Assembly (NCBI RefSeq): GCF_030719295.1
Contig: NZ_CP120997.1
Location: 7,512,001-7,576,000 of the forward strand
Origin: Streptomyces sp. Mut1
GTDB lineage: Bacteria > Actinomycetota > Actinomycetes > Streptomycetales > Streptomycetaceae
Length of the DNA: 64,000 nt
Reading direction: 5' to 3'
Part shown: positions 42,202 through 53,113 of the stretch, piece after piece
Numbering within the stretch: the first letter of the stretch is position 1
Layout: every line of letters begins with the position of its first letter
Notes under the pieces: generated by a model
What the model was told of the DNA's origin: nothing
Database searches by the model: none
The model's input: only the letters and a program-made list of their open reading frames with translations
Made by a program: the position numbers and the translations under genes

Positions 42202-42921
42202 ATGGCCGTAGATGTCAGAGCGTCCGACAGGAAGCCGGGCGCGTGGAGTCAGGCCATCGCGGCGTTCGCGTTGGTGGGGATGCTCGGGGGCGGGTTCTGG
42301 CTGATGGCGAAGACCTCAGCCGCCGAGGACCCGCCCTCACCCGCCGTCTGCTCGGCCGACGAGTCTTCGAAGACCCCGGACACGTCCGCGAGCGGCCCGG
42401 GGAGCGCGCGGCGCGTCTCCGGTGCGGCACTGTGCGAGGCGCTGAACCGCCCCGATCTCGCCGGCCTGCTCGGCGTCCCCGGCGAGATCCCGCTGTCCGC
42501 GCACGGCGGCGACGGCTCCATCGGACTCCCCGGCAGCAAGCACATCGCCCACCCCACCGCGGAGGTCGGATTCGACACGTACACCGTGCATCTGTCGGCC
42601 ACCTACGACGGCTCCCCGGTGGCAGGGTCCGGCACCTACCTGCGGGACGCGCGGAAGCGGACCGTTCTCGGCCACCCGGCGTTCCTCCACACCGAACAGA
42701 CCGTCAGGATCAGGTTCCGGTTCGACGGCGGCGAATCCGAGAGCGGTCCCGGCGTTGCGGCCCACGCCCTCACGGTGGCCCTCGACGCCGAGGACAGCGG
42801 CGGCTCCTTCGACCTGGTGGTGTGGCGCGAGGACGGCGGCTTCCCGGACGAAGCGACGCTGACGCGCATCGCGGAGAAGGTGCTGCCCACGATCGAGGGC
42901 TGGGCCCCCGCCGGAAAGTGA
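42202..42921 (+). CDS. Membrane-anchored protein, DUF6215-like
   Basis: 239 aa from the ATG at 42202 (a GTG at 42193 is possible). One N-terminal membrane helix (AWSQAIAAFALVGMLGGGFW, about 15-37) is followed by an extracellular domain with Cys residues CSADES and GAALCEAL. It recalls the Streptomyces DUF6215 family, from memory. Function unknown. Confidence 0.75.
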   Translation: MAVDVRASDRKPGAWSQAIAAFALVGMLGGGFWLMAKTSAAEDPPSPAVCSADESSKTPDTSASGPGSARRVSGAALCEALNRPDLAGLLGVPGEIPLSAHGGDGSIGLPGSKHIAHPTAEVGFDTYTVHLSATYDGSPVAGSGTYLRDARKRTVLGHPAFLHTEQTVRIRFRFDGGESESGPGVAAHALTVALDAEDSGGSFDLVVWREDGGFPDEATLTRIAEKVLPTIEGWAPAGK

Positions 42922-43015
42922 CAGGCCGTCCGCCGCTCCGCACCCGGTGTCCTCGCCCGCCGCGGACCGGACGGAGGATACGGTGCGGGAACCGGCACGG
43001 AGGAGGGCATGAGCC

Positions 43016-44263
43016 ATGGCCAAGACGGTGACCGCGGGACTGGCGGAGCTCCGGGAGGATCTCGCCGGCTTCTACCGGGACCTGCACCGGCACCCGGAGC
43101 TGTCGCGCCAGGAGACCCGCACCGCGGCCCTGCTGGCCCGGCGCCTGCGGGACGCCGGGTTCGACGAGGTCGCCGAGCAGGTCGGCGGCACCGGCGTGGT
43201 GGGCGTTCTGCGCAACGGGGACGGCCCGGTCGTCATGCTCCGCGCGGACTTCGACGCCCTCCCCGTCGAGGAGAAGACGGGACTGCCGTACGCCAGCACG
43301 GTCCGAGCCACGGACGGCGAGGGACACGAGGTGCCGGTGATGCACGCCTGCGGGCACGACATGCACGCCGTCTGCCTGACGGGCGCCGCCACCCTGCTCG
43401 CCGGGGCCCGCGACCAGTGGAAGGGCACCCTGCTGGTGGTGTTCCAGCCGGCCGAGGAACTGGCCGTCGGCGCCCGCGACATGGTCGGGGACGGGCTCTT
43501 CGAGCGCTTCCCGAAACCCGGCATCGTGCTCGGCCAGCATGTGGGCCCGCTGCCTGCCGGATTCATCGGCCACGGCTCCGGCCCGCTCATGGCCGCCGCC
43601 GACTCGCTGAACGTCACCCTCCATGGCAAGGGCGGCCACGGCTCCCGGCCGGAGGCGACGGTCGACCCCGTGCTGATGGCGGCGAACGTGGTCACCCGAC
43701 TCCAGGGCATCGTCGCCCGCGAGGTGCCACCGGCCGAATCCGCCGTGGTGACGGTGGGGCGCCTCCAAGCGGGCACGAAGGACAACATCATCCCCGACAC
43801 CGCCGAACTCGGCATCAACATCCGCGCGTTCACCCCGGCCGTACGCGACCTGGTCCGAGGCGCGATCGAACGTGTCGTGGCCGGCGAGGCACAGGCCGCG
43901 GGTGCGGTGCGGCCGCCGGAACTGCACTGGTTCGGCTCCGCACCGGCCCTCGTCAGCGACCCGGAGGCCACCGGAACGACCGTGGCGGCGCTCTCCGCGT
44001 ACTTCGGCGCGGAGCGGATGCTGCCGATGCCCCAGGTGAACGCGAGTGAGGACGTCGGCGTGTTCGGTGAGACGCTCGGCGTGCCGACCGTGTTCTGGTT
44101 CTGGGGCGGGCTGGAGGCGGAGCAGACCATGGCCGCGCTCGCGCGAGGGCATCTGGACGAGCTGCCGGGCAACCACTCCCCGCACTTCGCCCCGGTCGTC
44201 GAGCCCACGCTGAGCACGGGGGTGGAGGCCCTGGTGGTCGCCGCGCTGACCTGGCTGGACTAG
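43016..44263 (+). CDS. M20D family amidohydrolase/aminoacylase
   Basis: 415-aa cytosolic metallohydrolase. Metal-binding motifs: MHACGHDMHAV, FQPAEELAVGARDM, and LGQHVGP, with the second-domain hinge GKGGHGSRPE. It would deacylate N-acyl amino acids (hippurate- or indole-acetyl-amino-acid-like). Opens LRREDLAGFYRDLHRHPELS-type (here LREDLAGFYRDLHRHPELS). Terminated by a strong hairpin. Confidence 0.93.
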   Translation: MAKTVTAGLAELREDLAGFYRDLHRHPELSRQETRTAALLARRLRDAGFDEVAEQVGGTGVVGVLRNGDGPVVMLRADFDALPVEEKTGLPYASTVRATDGEGHEVPVMHACGHDMHAVCLTGAATLLAGARDQWKGTLLVVFQPAEELAVGARDMVGDGLFERFPKPGIVLGQHVGPLPAGFIGHGSGPLMAAADSLNVTLHGKGGHGSRPEATVDPVLMAANVVTRLQGIVAREVPPAESAVVTVGRLQAGTKDNIIPDTAELGINIRAFTPAVRDLVRGAIERVVAGEAQAAGAVRPPELHWFGSAPALVSDPEATGTTVAALSAYFGAERMLPMPQVNASEDVGVFGETLGVPTVFWFWGGLEAEQTMAALARGHLDELPGNHSPHFAPVVEPTLSTGVEALVVAALTWLD

Positions 44264-44295
44264 GGGCTGTCCCGCCAGGAATTGCGGGACAGCCC
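44264..44295 (+). terminator. Terminator after the amidohydrolase gene
   Basis: 12-bp perfect stem, GGGCTGTCCCGC and complement, eight-base loop; begins right at the stop codon. Confidence 0.85.
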
Positions 44296-44324
44296 TCAGG
44301 ACCTGTCGCCGGCCACCCCCACGG

Positions 44325-44813
44325 TCAGTCCACCGGGTGGCCCGGCGTGATACCGATCCCGTCGGACAGGGCCAGGAGCCGGAATCCCTGGTCCGCCGGG
44401 TGCCGCACCTCTTCCGGCGCGAGCAGGAATCCGACGTGGTCCCCGCCGTCGACACGATTCTCGACCAGCCCGACGAACCACGCGGGCGCCTCGTCCAGCA
44501 CCGGCACCCCACCCTGCCCGGGGTGCCAGGGGACCCGCGCGAACTTGTCGGTGCGGTCACCGGTCTCACCGCCGAAGAGGCGGGCCAGGCCGTCCTGGTC
44601 CCGCCGGAGCAGATGGACGCCGAGCCGGTCGGCACGGGCGGCGACCCGGTAGGTCCGGTTCACCTTCGACAGCCACACCATGAACCGGGCAGGCCGCATC
44701 GAACACTGCGAACCGAAGCCGACCAGACAGCCGGCCCGCTCACCGCCCGCCTCCGCGGTCACCACATACATCGGACAGTCGAGCGCCTCGGTGAACGGGC
44801 CCAGGTCGGTCAC
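44325..44813 (-). CDS. Flavin reductase-like domain protein
   Basis: 162 aa from the GTG at 44813 (VTDLGPFTEALDCPMYVVTA), with AGGAG upstream; an ATG at 44864 is also in frame. The FMN-binding split-barrel pattern is visible (MYVVTAEAGGERAGCLVGFG; FMVWLSKVNRTYRVAARAD; LAVHLLRRDQ-like VHLLRRDQDG). It would bind FMN and reduce it or a substrate with NAD(P)H. It is followed closely by no partner gene; the MFS gene upstream is on the same strand (52 bp). Confidence 0.8.
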   Translation of the reverse strand: MTDLGPFTEALDCPMYVVTAEAGGERAGCLVGFGSQCSMRPARFMVWLSKVNRTYRVAARADRLGVHLLRRDQDGLARLFGGETGDRTDKFARVPWHPGQGGVPVLDEAPAWFVGLVENRVDGGDHVGFLLAPEEVRHPADQGFRLLALSDGIGITPGHPVD

Positions 44814-44865
44814 GGGCGGCGGCTCCTGTCCGGGATCTGATACGCGGGAGGTGGGCGACCCCACC

Positions 44866-46302
44866 TCACCGGTCGGTACGCCGAGGACGATCCGGCTCGG
44901 CGGATCCGATGGCCTGCAAGGACCGGTCGGCCACGGTCACCGCCAGGAACAGCACGCTGACGGCGAGCATGAACCAGGCGAGGTGATGCAGACCCACGGT
45001 ATCGATGTGATGGCCGAAGAACGCGGCATTGGCGGCGGAGGCGATGATCGCGCCGAGATAGCCGAAGGTACGCAGGAGCCCCGCCGAGGAACCCATGCGG
45101 TCGGCGTCGGCCTGATGGTAGACGGAGTTCTGCAGAGCGAGGCTGTTCAGCCCCTGGGGCACCCCGAGCACGACCACCACGGCCAGCAGCATCCACACCG
45201 GGCTGTCGGCGTGCAGCAGGAACAGCAGCGCACAGGCGCCGATCTGCCCCGCCGCCCCGACCAGCAGCTTGCCCCGGACGGCCTGGCGCCGCCCGGTGAG
45301 CGTGGACACCAGGATCGCGACGCTGAACAGGGGCAACTGCACCAGACCGGCCTGCGAAGCGGTCAGCCCGCGCCCCTCCTCCGTCCACTGGGTGTAGCCG
45401 TACAGGAAGGCGTACGTGACGACGAAACACAGCAGCGCCCTGCCGTACGTGGCGACCAGCGGCAGGTTGCTGCCGAGTACGCGTACGTCGATGAACGGCT
45501 GCCGGGCGCGCAGCTCGCGCCAGGTGAAAGCGACGCCCGCGCACACCGTCAGGACGGGCAGGTACCAGGTGCCGCCGCCCGGGTCCATGAGGAACAGCAG
45601 GAGGCAGACGAGGGCCGAGGCGAACAGGCCCATGCCCGGCAGGTCCAGGTCGCCCGCCGGATGGTGGCCCGGTTCGCGGCGCCGGGCCGGCGTCGCGGGG
45701 ATACGCCGCGCGCCGAGGTACAGGCCGGCCGCCGCGAGCGGGATGTTCACGGCCAGGGTGGCGCGCCAGCCGCCGACACCGATCAGCAGACCGCCGAGGC
45801 TGGGCCCGATGACGGCGATGGTCTGGGTGGTGACGGCGAGGGCGGTGAGCACACCGGCCGGGCTCTTCTGCCCGGTGCGCCCGGCCTCGCTGCGGATGAG
45901 GTACATCGCGGCCGGATAGCCGGAGCAGGTGCCGAAGCCGAGGAGCACGCGGGCGGCGATGAGTACGCCCAGGCTCGGCGCGCACATCCCGACGACGCCC
46001 GCGACACCGGTCAGCGCGGTCCCGGCCAGGAACAGGCGGCGGGGGCCGAAGAGGTCGATCAGCCGTCCCACCACGGGCTGCCCTATGGCGGTCGCCAGAT
46101 AGAGGGCGGAGATGAGCCAGGCGGTCTGCGAGGGCGGTGCGCCGAAGGCGGCGCCGATCGGTACCAGCGAGACGGAGATGATGGACGAGTTGACCGGATT
46201 GAGCACCGACCCCAGCATCATCGGGGCCAGCAGCCGCCGGTCGAAGCCGTCCGCCGGCCTGTTCGCCCCGCCGGGACGGATGCGCCGCAGAATCCCGGTC
46301 AC
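44866..46302 (-). CDS. MFS exporter, DHA2/EmrB-QacA type
   Basis: 478 aa from the GTG at 46302, which overlaps the MarR stop (GTGA), so translation is coupled. About 14 hydrophobic helices; motif A is GRLIDLFGPRRLF and motif C-like GPSLGGLLIG. This is the drug:H+ antiporter 2 pattern. With the upstream MarR repressor it forms a classic drug-efflux operon, possibly ended by the flavin reductase gene. Confidence 0.92.
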   Translation of the reverse strand: MTGILRRIRPGGANRPADGFDRRLLAPMMLGSVLNPVNSSIISVSLVPIGAAFGAPPSQTAWLISALYLATAIGQPVVGRLIDLFGPRRLFLAGTALTGVAGVVGMCAPSLGVLIAARVLLGFGTCSGYPAAMYLIRSEAGRTGQKSPAGVLTALAVTTQTIAVIGPSLGGLLIGVGGWRATLAVNIPLAAAGLYLGARRIPATPARRREPGHHPAGDLDLPGMGLFASALVCLLLFLMDPGGGTWYLPVLTVCAGVAFTWRELRARQPFIDVRVLGSNLPLVATYGRALLCFVVTYAFLYGYTQWTEEGRGLTASQAGLVQLPLFSVAILVSTLTGRRQAVRGKLLVGAAGQIGACALLFLLHADSPVWMLLAVVVVLGVPQGLNSLALQNSVYHQADADRMGSSAGLLRTFGYLGAIIASAANAAFFGHHIDTVGLHHLAWFMLAVSVLFLAVTVADRSLQAIGSAEPDRPRRTDR

Positions 46303-46769
46303 GCCCGGATGATCCGTTCCAGCAGGGCTGTCGCGGCGAGGAGCGTACGCCGTTCCTCCTCGGTGCACTCGTCCGCCAGGGCGCGCGTGAGCCAGCCCTC
46401 GCCGGCGCGGCGGCGGTCCTCCAGGAAGGCGTGGCCCTGCCCGGTGACGAAGACCAGCTGCCGCCGGCCGTCCCCGGGGTCGGGGCGGCGGGCGACGAGG
46501 CCGCGCTCGGCCAGCACGCCGACGGTGGCGGCCACCGACTGGTGGCGGACGCGCTCGGCGGCCGCGAGATCGCTCACCGACGCCTCGCCGTCCTTGTCGA
46601 GCCGGCTGAGCACGGACGTCTGGGTCGGGGTGAGGTCGCCGGGGTCGTACGTCTCGCGCATCCGGCGTCTGAGCCGGCTGAACACCACACGCACCTCATG
46701 GGCGGCGCGCGCCGCCGATTCCGAGACTCCGTCGGCGGTGGTGCGGCTGGTGCGGGTGACCTCGTCCAT
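46299..46769 (-). CDS. MarR family transcriptional regulator
   Basis: 156 aa. Winged helix: DLAAAERVRHQSVAATVGVL and the wing ARRPDPGDGRRQLVFVTGQG. First gene of the operon with the MFS pump and probably its repressor. A 16-bp palindrome lies 18 bp upstream of the start. Confidence 0.92.
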   Translation of the reverse strand: MDEVTRTSRTTADGVSESAARAAHEVRVVFSRLRRRMRETYDPGDLTPTQTSVLSRLDKDGEASVSDLAAAERVRHQSVAATVGVLAERGLVARRPDPGDGRRQLVFVTGQGHAFLEDRRRAGEGWLTRALADECTEEERRTLLAATALLERIIRA

Positions 46770-46786
46770 GTCTCCAGGTTAGCTTG

Positions 46787-46802
46787 CGCAGTCCGGACTG
46801 CG
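46787..46802. promoter_or_regulatory. 16-bp palindrome before the MarR-MFS operon
   Basis: CGCAGTCCGGACTGCG, perfect. Its position relative to the MarR start suggests an autorepression operator. Confidence 0.6.
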
Positions 46803-46890
46803 GATCAGGGTGTGTGCGCCCGTACGGCGACGCGCCCGCCGGGGCAGGAGGAGTTCCTGTTCCGGCGGGCGCGGGACGTGAGCGGGAGGG

Positions 46891-48252
46891 TCAGGCCATT
46901 TCGGGCTGAGGTTCCAGCTTCGGGACGGGAGCGGCCTTCGGCTCCCACCGCCTGGTGGTCCGTACGTAGCCGTAAATCACCGAGCCCATGGCCAGAATGA
47001 GGAGCGGCCCGAACACCCAGGGATAGTGGGCCATTTCCAGCGAGAGATAGCGATAGGACACCAGGAGCAGCGCGAACACCGCGGTGCCGTAGGCGACGAG
47101 CCGAATGCCCGAACGGTCCCAGCCGCGGTCGTGCGCGCGCATACCCGTTTCGATCGTGAGCGTGAACACCACACCCGCGACGAGGTCGGCGCCGTAGTGG
47201 TAGCCGAAACCGAGCGTCGCGGCGAGCGTGGCCACCAGCCAGAAGGCGCCCGCGTACTGGAGGAACTTCGGGCCCTTGCGGGAATGGATGAAGATCGCGG
47301 TGGCCCAGGCCGTGTGCAGGCTGGGCATGCAGTTGCGCGGCGTGATCTCGTCGAAGGGCATGTGGTGCGGAGTCCCGATCGGCGTCGGTGTGTCCGGCCA
47401 CAGGTTGGCCACCGCCCAGTGTCCGCCGTCCGCCCCGTACGCGAAGATCGGTCCGACCACGGGGAAGATCATGTAGATGGCCGGGCCGAGAAGGCCGATG
47501 ACCAGGAAGGTGCGCACCAGGTGGTGACCGGGGAAACGCCGGTCGGCCGCCACATTGCGCAGCTGGTACAGCGCGACGAGGACCGCGGCCACCGCCAGCT
47601 GCGTATAGACGTAGTCGAGGAAGCGGGCGCCGACCGGGCCGGTCGCCTCGATCATCCGCCCCACGGCCCAGGAGGGGCTGCCGAGTGCGTGGTCGGCGTT
47701 CGCCATGTACTGGTCGAGCACATCGGGGCGGGTCTTGGAGGTGATGAGCAGCCAGGTGTCACCGGTCTTGCGGCCGGCGACGAGAAGCAGCCCCAGGCCG
47801 ACGCCCTTCAGGAGCAGGACGCGTTCCCGGCCCGTGCGGCGGGTGACGGCGATGACCGCGACCCCCAGGATCACCCACAGCGCGCCGTTGCCGAAGAAGT
47901 GGCCTTCGGTGACGGGGGCGTCGGCCACCCACCGCACCAGCGCGATGACGACGTCGATACCGGCCGCGACGCCGACCGCGATGAACCGCTGCCGCCAGGT
48001 GAGGACCACCATCATCAAACCCATGCTGGCGTACAGCAGAAAGCCGGATTTGGGGGCGAATATCACTTCTTGGGCCTGCGTGGTGACCGGCCCCGGCAAG
48101 CCGTAGTGGCGTGCGGCGATCTCCAGCGCGACGAGGAACGCGAGTGTCACCACCGCCGCCGCCGTCCACAGTATCGCTCGCGGTTGGCGCCACGCGGCGA
48201 AGGGTATTCGGCGGTTTATTCGCGAAAACACCCGCGATGCTATAGATATCAA
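46891..48252 (-). CDS. PAP2 superfamily membrane phosphatase
   Basis: 453 aa with about ten hydrophobic segments. The phosphatase/transferase signature is split as RNCMPSLHTAWATAI and GFGYHYGADLVAGVV near residue 310-360, with the catalytic His residues and Asp. This is the PAP2_3 type, acting on lipid phosphates at the membrane face. The start is TTG 48252 with AGAGAA upstream, not well supported; later in-frame starts are possible. Confidence 0.85.
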   Translation of the reverse strand: MISIASRVFSRINRRIPFAAWRQPRAILWTAAAVVTLAFLVALEIAARHYGLPGPVTTQAQEVIFAPKSGFLLYASMGLMMVVLTWRQRFIAVGVAAGIDVVIALVRWVADAPVTEGHFFGNGALWVILGVAVIAVTRRTGRERVLLLKGVGLGLLLVAGRKTGDTWLLITSKTRPDVLDQYMANADHALGSPSWAVGRMIEATGPVGARFLDYVYTQLAVAAVLVALYQLRNVAADRRFPGHHLVRTFLVIGLLGPAIYMIFPVVGPIFAYGADGGHWAVANLWPDTPTPIGTPHHMPFDEITPRNCMPSLHTAWATAIFIHSRKGPKFLQYAGAFWLVATLAATLGFGYHYGADLVAGVVFTLTIETGMRAHDRGWDRSGIRLVAYGTAVFALLLVSYRYLSLEMAHYPWVFGPLLILAMGSVIYGYVRTTRRWEPKAAPVPKLEPQPEMA

Positions 48253-48598
48253 TTCTCTGGCCGATGTCTTAGGTTTTGGTCAAATAGGTCGCTTTTCATG
48301 CCGGATGGCATGGTTGTGCGGGCGATGAGGGCGGTCGCCGGGGGTGCGATCATGCTAGCGGAGGGGGTACGGACGGGATTCGCTGGTCATCGCTGGTAGG
48401 AAGGACGCGGAATCCTGACCGGAGGTTCAGTATTGGCCGCCGAGCCATGGACGGGAAACCCCGGCCACTTCCTGGCGTGGACCCTACGTCAGCGGGTGGC
48501 GGCTGCCGAGGCGTACGTCCCGAATGAGACGTAGCCCGCCGACTGCGGGCGGGCTACGGCGCTCCCTGCGGAGCCGGGTGGGGCGCGGACGGCCGGGG
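48253..48598. other. 346-bp intergenic region
   Basis: Contains the AT-richer PAP2 promoter (48240-48300) and, at its right end, the cellulase terminator. Nothing else recognised. Confidence 0.55.
48531..48557 (-). terminator. Terminator after the cellulase gene
   Basis: 10-bp perfect stem GTAGCCCGCC / GGCGGGCTAC with a seven-base loop, 41 bp past the cellulase stop. Confidence 0.75.
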
Positions 48599-50786
<2,188 letters not shown>

Positions 50787-50793
<7 letters not shown>

Positions 50794-50810
50794 ATGACGC
50801 ATGATCATGC
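50787..50810. promoter_or_regulatory. Two overlapping palindromes over the argJ start codon
   Basis: ATGCGTCATGACGCAT (50787-50802) contains the ATG start at its centre. GCATGATCATGC (50799-50810) overlaps it, centred ten bases further. The TGCGT-N4-ACGCA pattern resembles ARG boxes recognised by ArgR in Streptomyces (TGCAT-N4-ATGCA). Confidence 0.5.
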
Positions 50811-51990
50811 ACATACTCGGTCGGTCTTCACCGCGACCTGGCCCGAAGGCTTCCTCGCGTACACAGGGCACGGCGGGCTGCGCGAGCAGGGTGACGACAT
50901 CTCGATTGTCGCCTCCGACCGCCCCGCGGTCAGTGCCGCGATGTTCACGCGGAGCCTCTTCGCCGGCCCGGCCGTGGTCCTCAGCCGCAGGCACGCCGCA
51001 GGGCGCGGTCTGCGTGCCGTGACGACCCTGGCGCAGAACGCAAACGTCGCCACGGGGCGCCAGGGCGACCGGAACGCCGCCGAGGTGGTCCGGCGCGTCG
51101 CCGCGATCCTGGCCGTCCCCGAGGGCGAGGTGCTCATCGGCTCCACCGGGGTCATCGGCCGTCCCCTGCCGATGACCACGATCCTTCCGCACTTCGACCG
51201 GACCGCCGAGCGCGGGGTCGCCGCGTTCACGGCCGGGCCGCTGGACGTCGCCCGCGCGATGATGACCACCGACACCCGCCCGAAGATCGCGGTCCGCACC
51301 GTCGGGCAGGCCCGCATCGTGGGCGTCGCCAAGGGTGTCGGCATGCTGGAGCCCGACATGGCCACGATGCTCGCCTACGTGTTCACCGACGCCGAGCTGT
51401 CCCCGGCCGACCTGGACACCGCCCTGCGCGGGGCGGTGAACCGTACGTTCAACTGCCTGAGCGTCGACACCGACACCTCCACCTCCGACACCGTCGCGGT
51501 CATCGCCAACGGCGCGGCCGGAGCGGTCGACCCGGCGCTGTTCGCCGAGGTGCTCGCCGATCTGTGCCTGGACCTCACGCTGCAACTGGCCGGTGACGGT
51601 GAAGGCGCCACCAAGCTCCTGCGCGTCACCGTCGCCCGCGCCCGCGACCACGCGCAGGCCAAGCGCATCGCCAAGAGTGTGGTGAACTCCCCGCTGGTCA
51701 AGACCGCCGTCCACGGCGCGGACCCCAACTGGGGGCGGGTGCTCATGGCCATCGGCAAGAACACCGACGACACCGACATCGTGCCGGGCGACGTCACCGT
51801 GCGGTTCGGCGACATCGAGGTGTACCCCGAGGAGCCCGAGGCGGACACCCTCGGCCGGCTCGTGGAGACCATGAGCCGGGACGAGGTCGACATCGTCGTC
51901 ACGCTGGGTCTCGGCGCCGCCGAAGCGACCGTCTACGGCTGCGACTTGTCCGCCGGCTACATCCGTGTCAACGCGGACTACACGACCTGA
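50794..51990 (+). CDS. argJ: ArgJ family ornithine acetyltransferase
   Basis: 398-aa bifunctional glutamate N-acetyltransferase/ornithine acetyltransferase family (Ntn-hydrolase-like, self-cleaving). The autocatalytic site is KGVGMLEPDMATMLAYVF, where the Thr becomes the nucleophile of the beta chain; the conserved VHGADPNWGRVLMAIG is present. It stands alone rather than in an arginine operon, as does the OAT2 enzyme of clavulanate producers, so it may be a second copy with a specialised role. No SD precedes the ATG 50794. Confidence 0.88.
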   Translation: MTHDHAHTRSVFTATWPEGFLAYTGHGGLREQGDDISIVASDRPAVSAAMFTRSLFAGPAVVLSRRHAAGRGLRAVTTLAQNANVATGRQGDRNAAEVVRRVAAILAVPEGEVLIGSTGVIGRPLPMTTILPHFDRTAERGVAAFTAGPLDVARAMMTTDTRPKIAVRTVGQARIVGVAKGVGMLEPDMATMLAYVFTDAELSPADLDTALRGAVNRTFNCLSVDTDTSTSDTVAVIANGAAGAVDPALFAEVLADLCLDLTLQLAGDGEGATKLLRVTVARARDHAQAKRIAKSVVNSPLVKTAVHGADPNWGRVLMAIGKNTDDTDIVPGDVTVRFGDIEVYPEEPEADTLGRLVETMSRDEVDIVVTLGLGAAEATVYGCDLSAGYIRVNADYTT

Positions 51991-52054
51991 CGCGCCGGCC
52001 CGTCGCCCCGGCCGAAATTGGCCTCGGTGACGGGCAGCGGTCACGGGCCGGGTG

Positions 52055-52423
52055 TCACACCCGTACGAAACTGCCCACCAGTACGGCCAGTGAGACCACC
52101 AGCATGCCGAGGCAGTTCACCCAGAACGCGCTGCTCAGCGCCCGCGCCCGGATGTGCGCGGCGGCGGCCGCGAGGAAGTAGACGACGATCGCGGCCGTCG
52201 TCGTCATGGCGACACCGGGCACCCGGAAGCCGACGGCGAGCCCCACGACCGAAGCCGTCTTCGCCGTGGTCAGCACCCACCACCAGTCACGCGGCAGCCG
52301 TACGCTTTCCAGGCAGTCGGCGATGAACCGGGGCGGGCGCAGCATCATCGCCGCGTCGCCCGCCTGGATGACGAGCAGAACCACCACCGGCCAGACGGGG
52401 GAGGGGAGTTCGGAGAGCGACAT
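52055..52423 (-). CDS. Small membrane protein, DoxX-like
   Basis: 122 aa with four hydrophobic helices (WPVVVLLVIQAGDAAMML; WWWVLTTAKTASVVGLAVG; AAIVVYFLAAAAAHI; LGMLVVSLAVLVGSF), compatible with DoxX_2-type proteins. Starts three bases after the TetR stop codon, so it is the second gene of that operon and probably a TetR-controlled function. Confidence 0.75.
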   Translation of the reverse strand: MSLSELPSPVWPVVVLLVIQAGDAAMMLRPPRFIADCLESVRLPRDWWWVLTTAKTASVVGLAVGFRVPGVAMTTTAAIVVYFLAAAAAHIRARALSSAFWVNCLGMLVVSLAVLVGSFVRV

Positions 52424-52426
52424 CGG

Positions 52427-53035
52427 TCAGAGCCCTTCCTGTGCGGTGACGAACGCGGCGGTGCGCCTGATCCTCGCCGCCGTCTGCCGGGGATCGGTCG
52501 ATCCCGCGGCGAGCAGCATCAGCTCACCCAGGTAGGCGGCGAACATCACCTGTGCGCCGAGCCGGGCACGCGCCTCGGGCACACCGGCGTTCACCATCGC
52601 GGCGCTGAGGTTGTCCTCGGTGAGCGTGCGCAGCGCGCCCAGGGAGGCGTTCTCGTCCTGGCCCCGGGCCAGCGTCCGGAAGTAGGCGCGCGCGAGGTCG
52701 TCGTTCTCGGCGAACAGACCCAGGAACGGGTCGAAGTAGTGGGACAGATACGCCACGGCCGACGGTGCGGCGGCCCCCGCCTCCGGGGGCTCCGGCGGGG
52801 AAGGGATGCGGTCGGCGATGGCCCGGTCGAACACCAGGCCCAGCAGGGACTCCTTGTCCCCGACCGCCATGACCGCCCCCACGGAAACCCCTGCCTCCGC
52901 CGCGATCTGACGCACCGTCGTGCTCTGGAAGCCGTGCTCCGCGAAGAGCCGCGCGGCGGTCTCCGTGATCCGGGTGGCAGTGCGCAGCTTCTGCGCCGCA
53001 CGCGTTGACTGAACCTGTTCATCGAACAGGTTCAC
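52427..53035 (-). CDS. TetR family transcriptional regulator
   Basis: 202 aa from the GTG at 53035. HTH: ITETAARLFAEHGFQSTTVR and QIAAEAGVSVGAVMAVGD. The remaining helices form the ligand domain (about 85-200). The first eight codons are built from an inverted repeat that looks like its own operator, and no SD lies upstream, which suggests a leaderless mRNA. The downstream small membrane protein is in the same operon. Confidence 0.9.
   Translation of the reverse strand: MNLFDEQVQSTRAAQKLRTATRITETAARLFAEHGFQSTTVRQIAAEAGVSVGAVMAVGDKESLLGLVFDRAIADRIPSPPEPPEAGAAAPSAVAYLSHYFDPFLGLFAENDDLARAYFRTLARGQDENASLGALRTLTEDNLSAAMVNAGVPEARARLGAQVMFAAYLGELMLLAAGSTDPRQTAARIRRTAAFVTAQEGL
53010..53034. promoter_or_regulatory. 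Operator-like inverted repeat inside the tetR start
   Basis: 11-bp arms TGAACCTGTTC and its complement, three bases apart, all perfect. It occupies codons 1-9 of the TetR gene itself. Confidence 0.7.
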
Positions 53036-53113
53036 AATGTACGTACGCGGTGGCGCGCCCGCAAGAGTGGCGGCGCGCCCGGTCCGCGCCGGCGCGGACC
53101 GGGCGCCGGCCCG

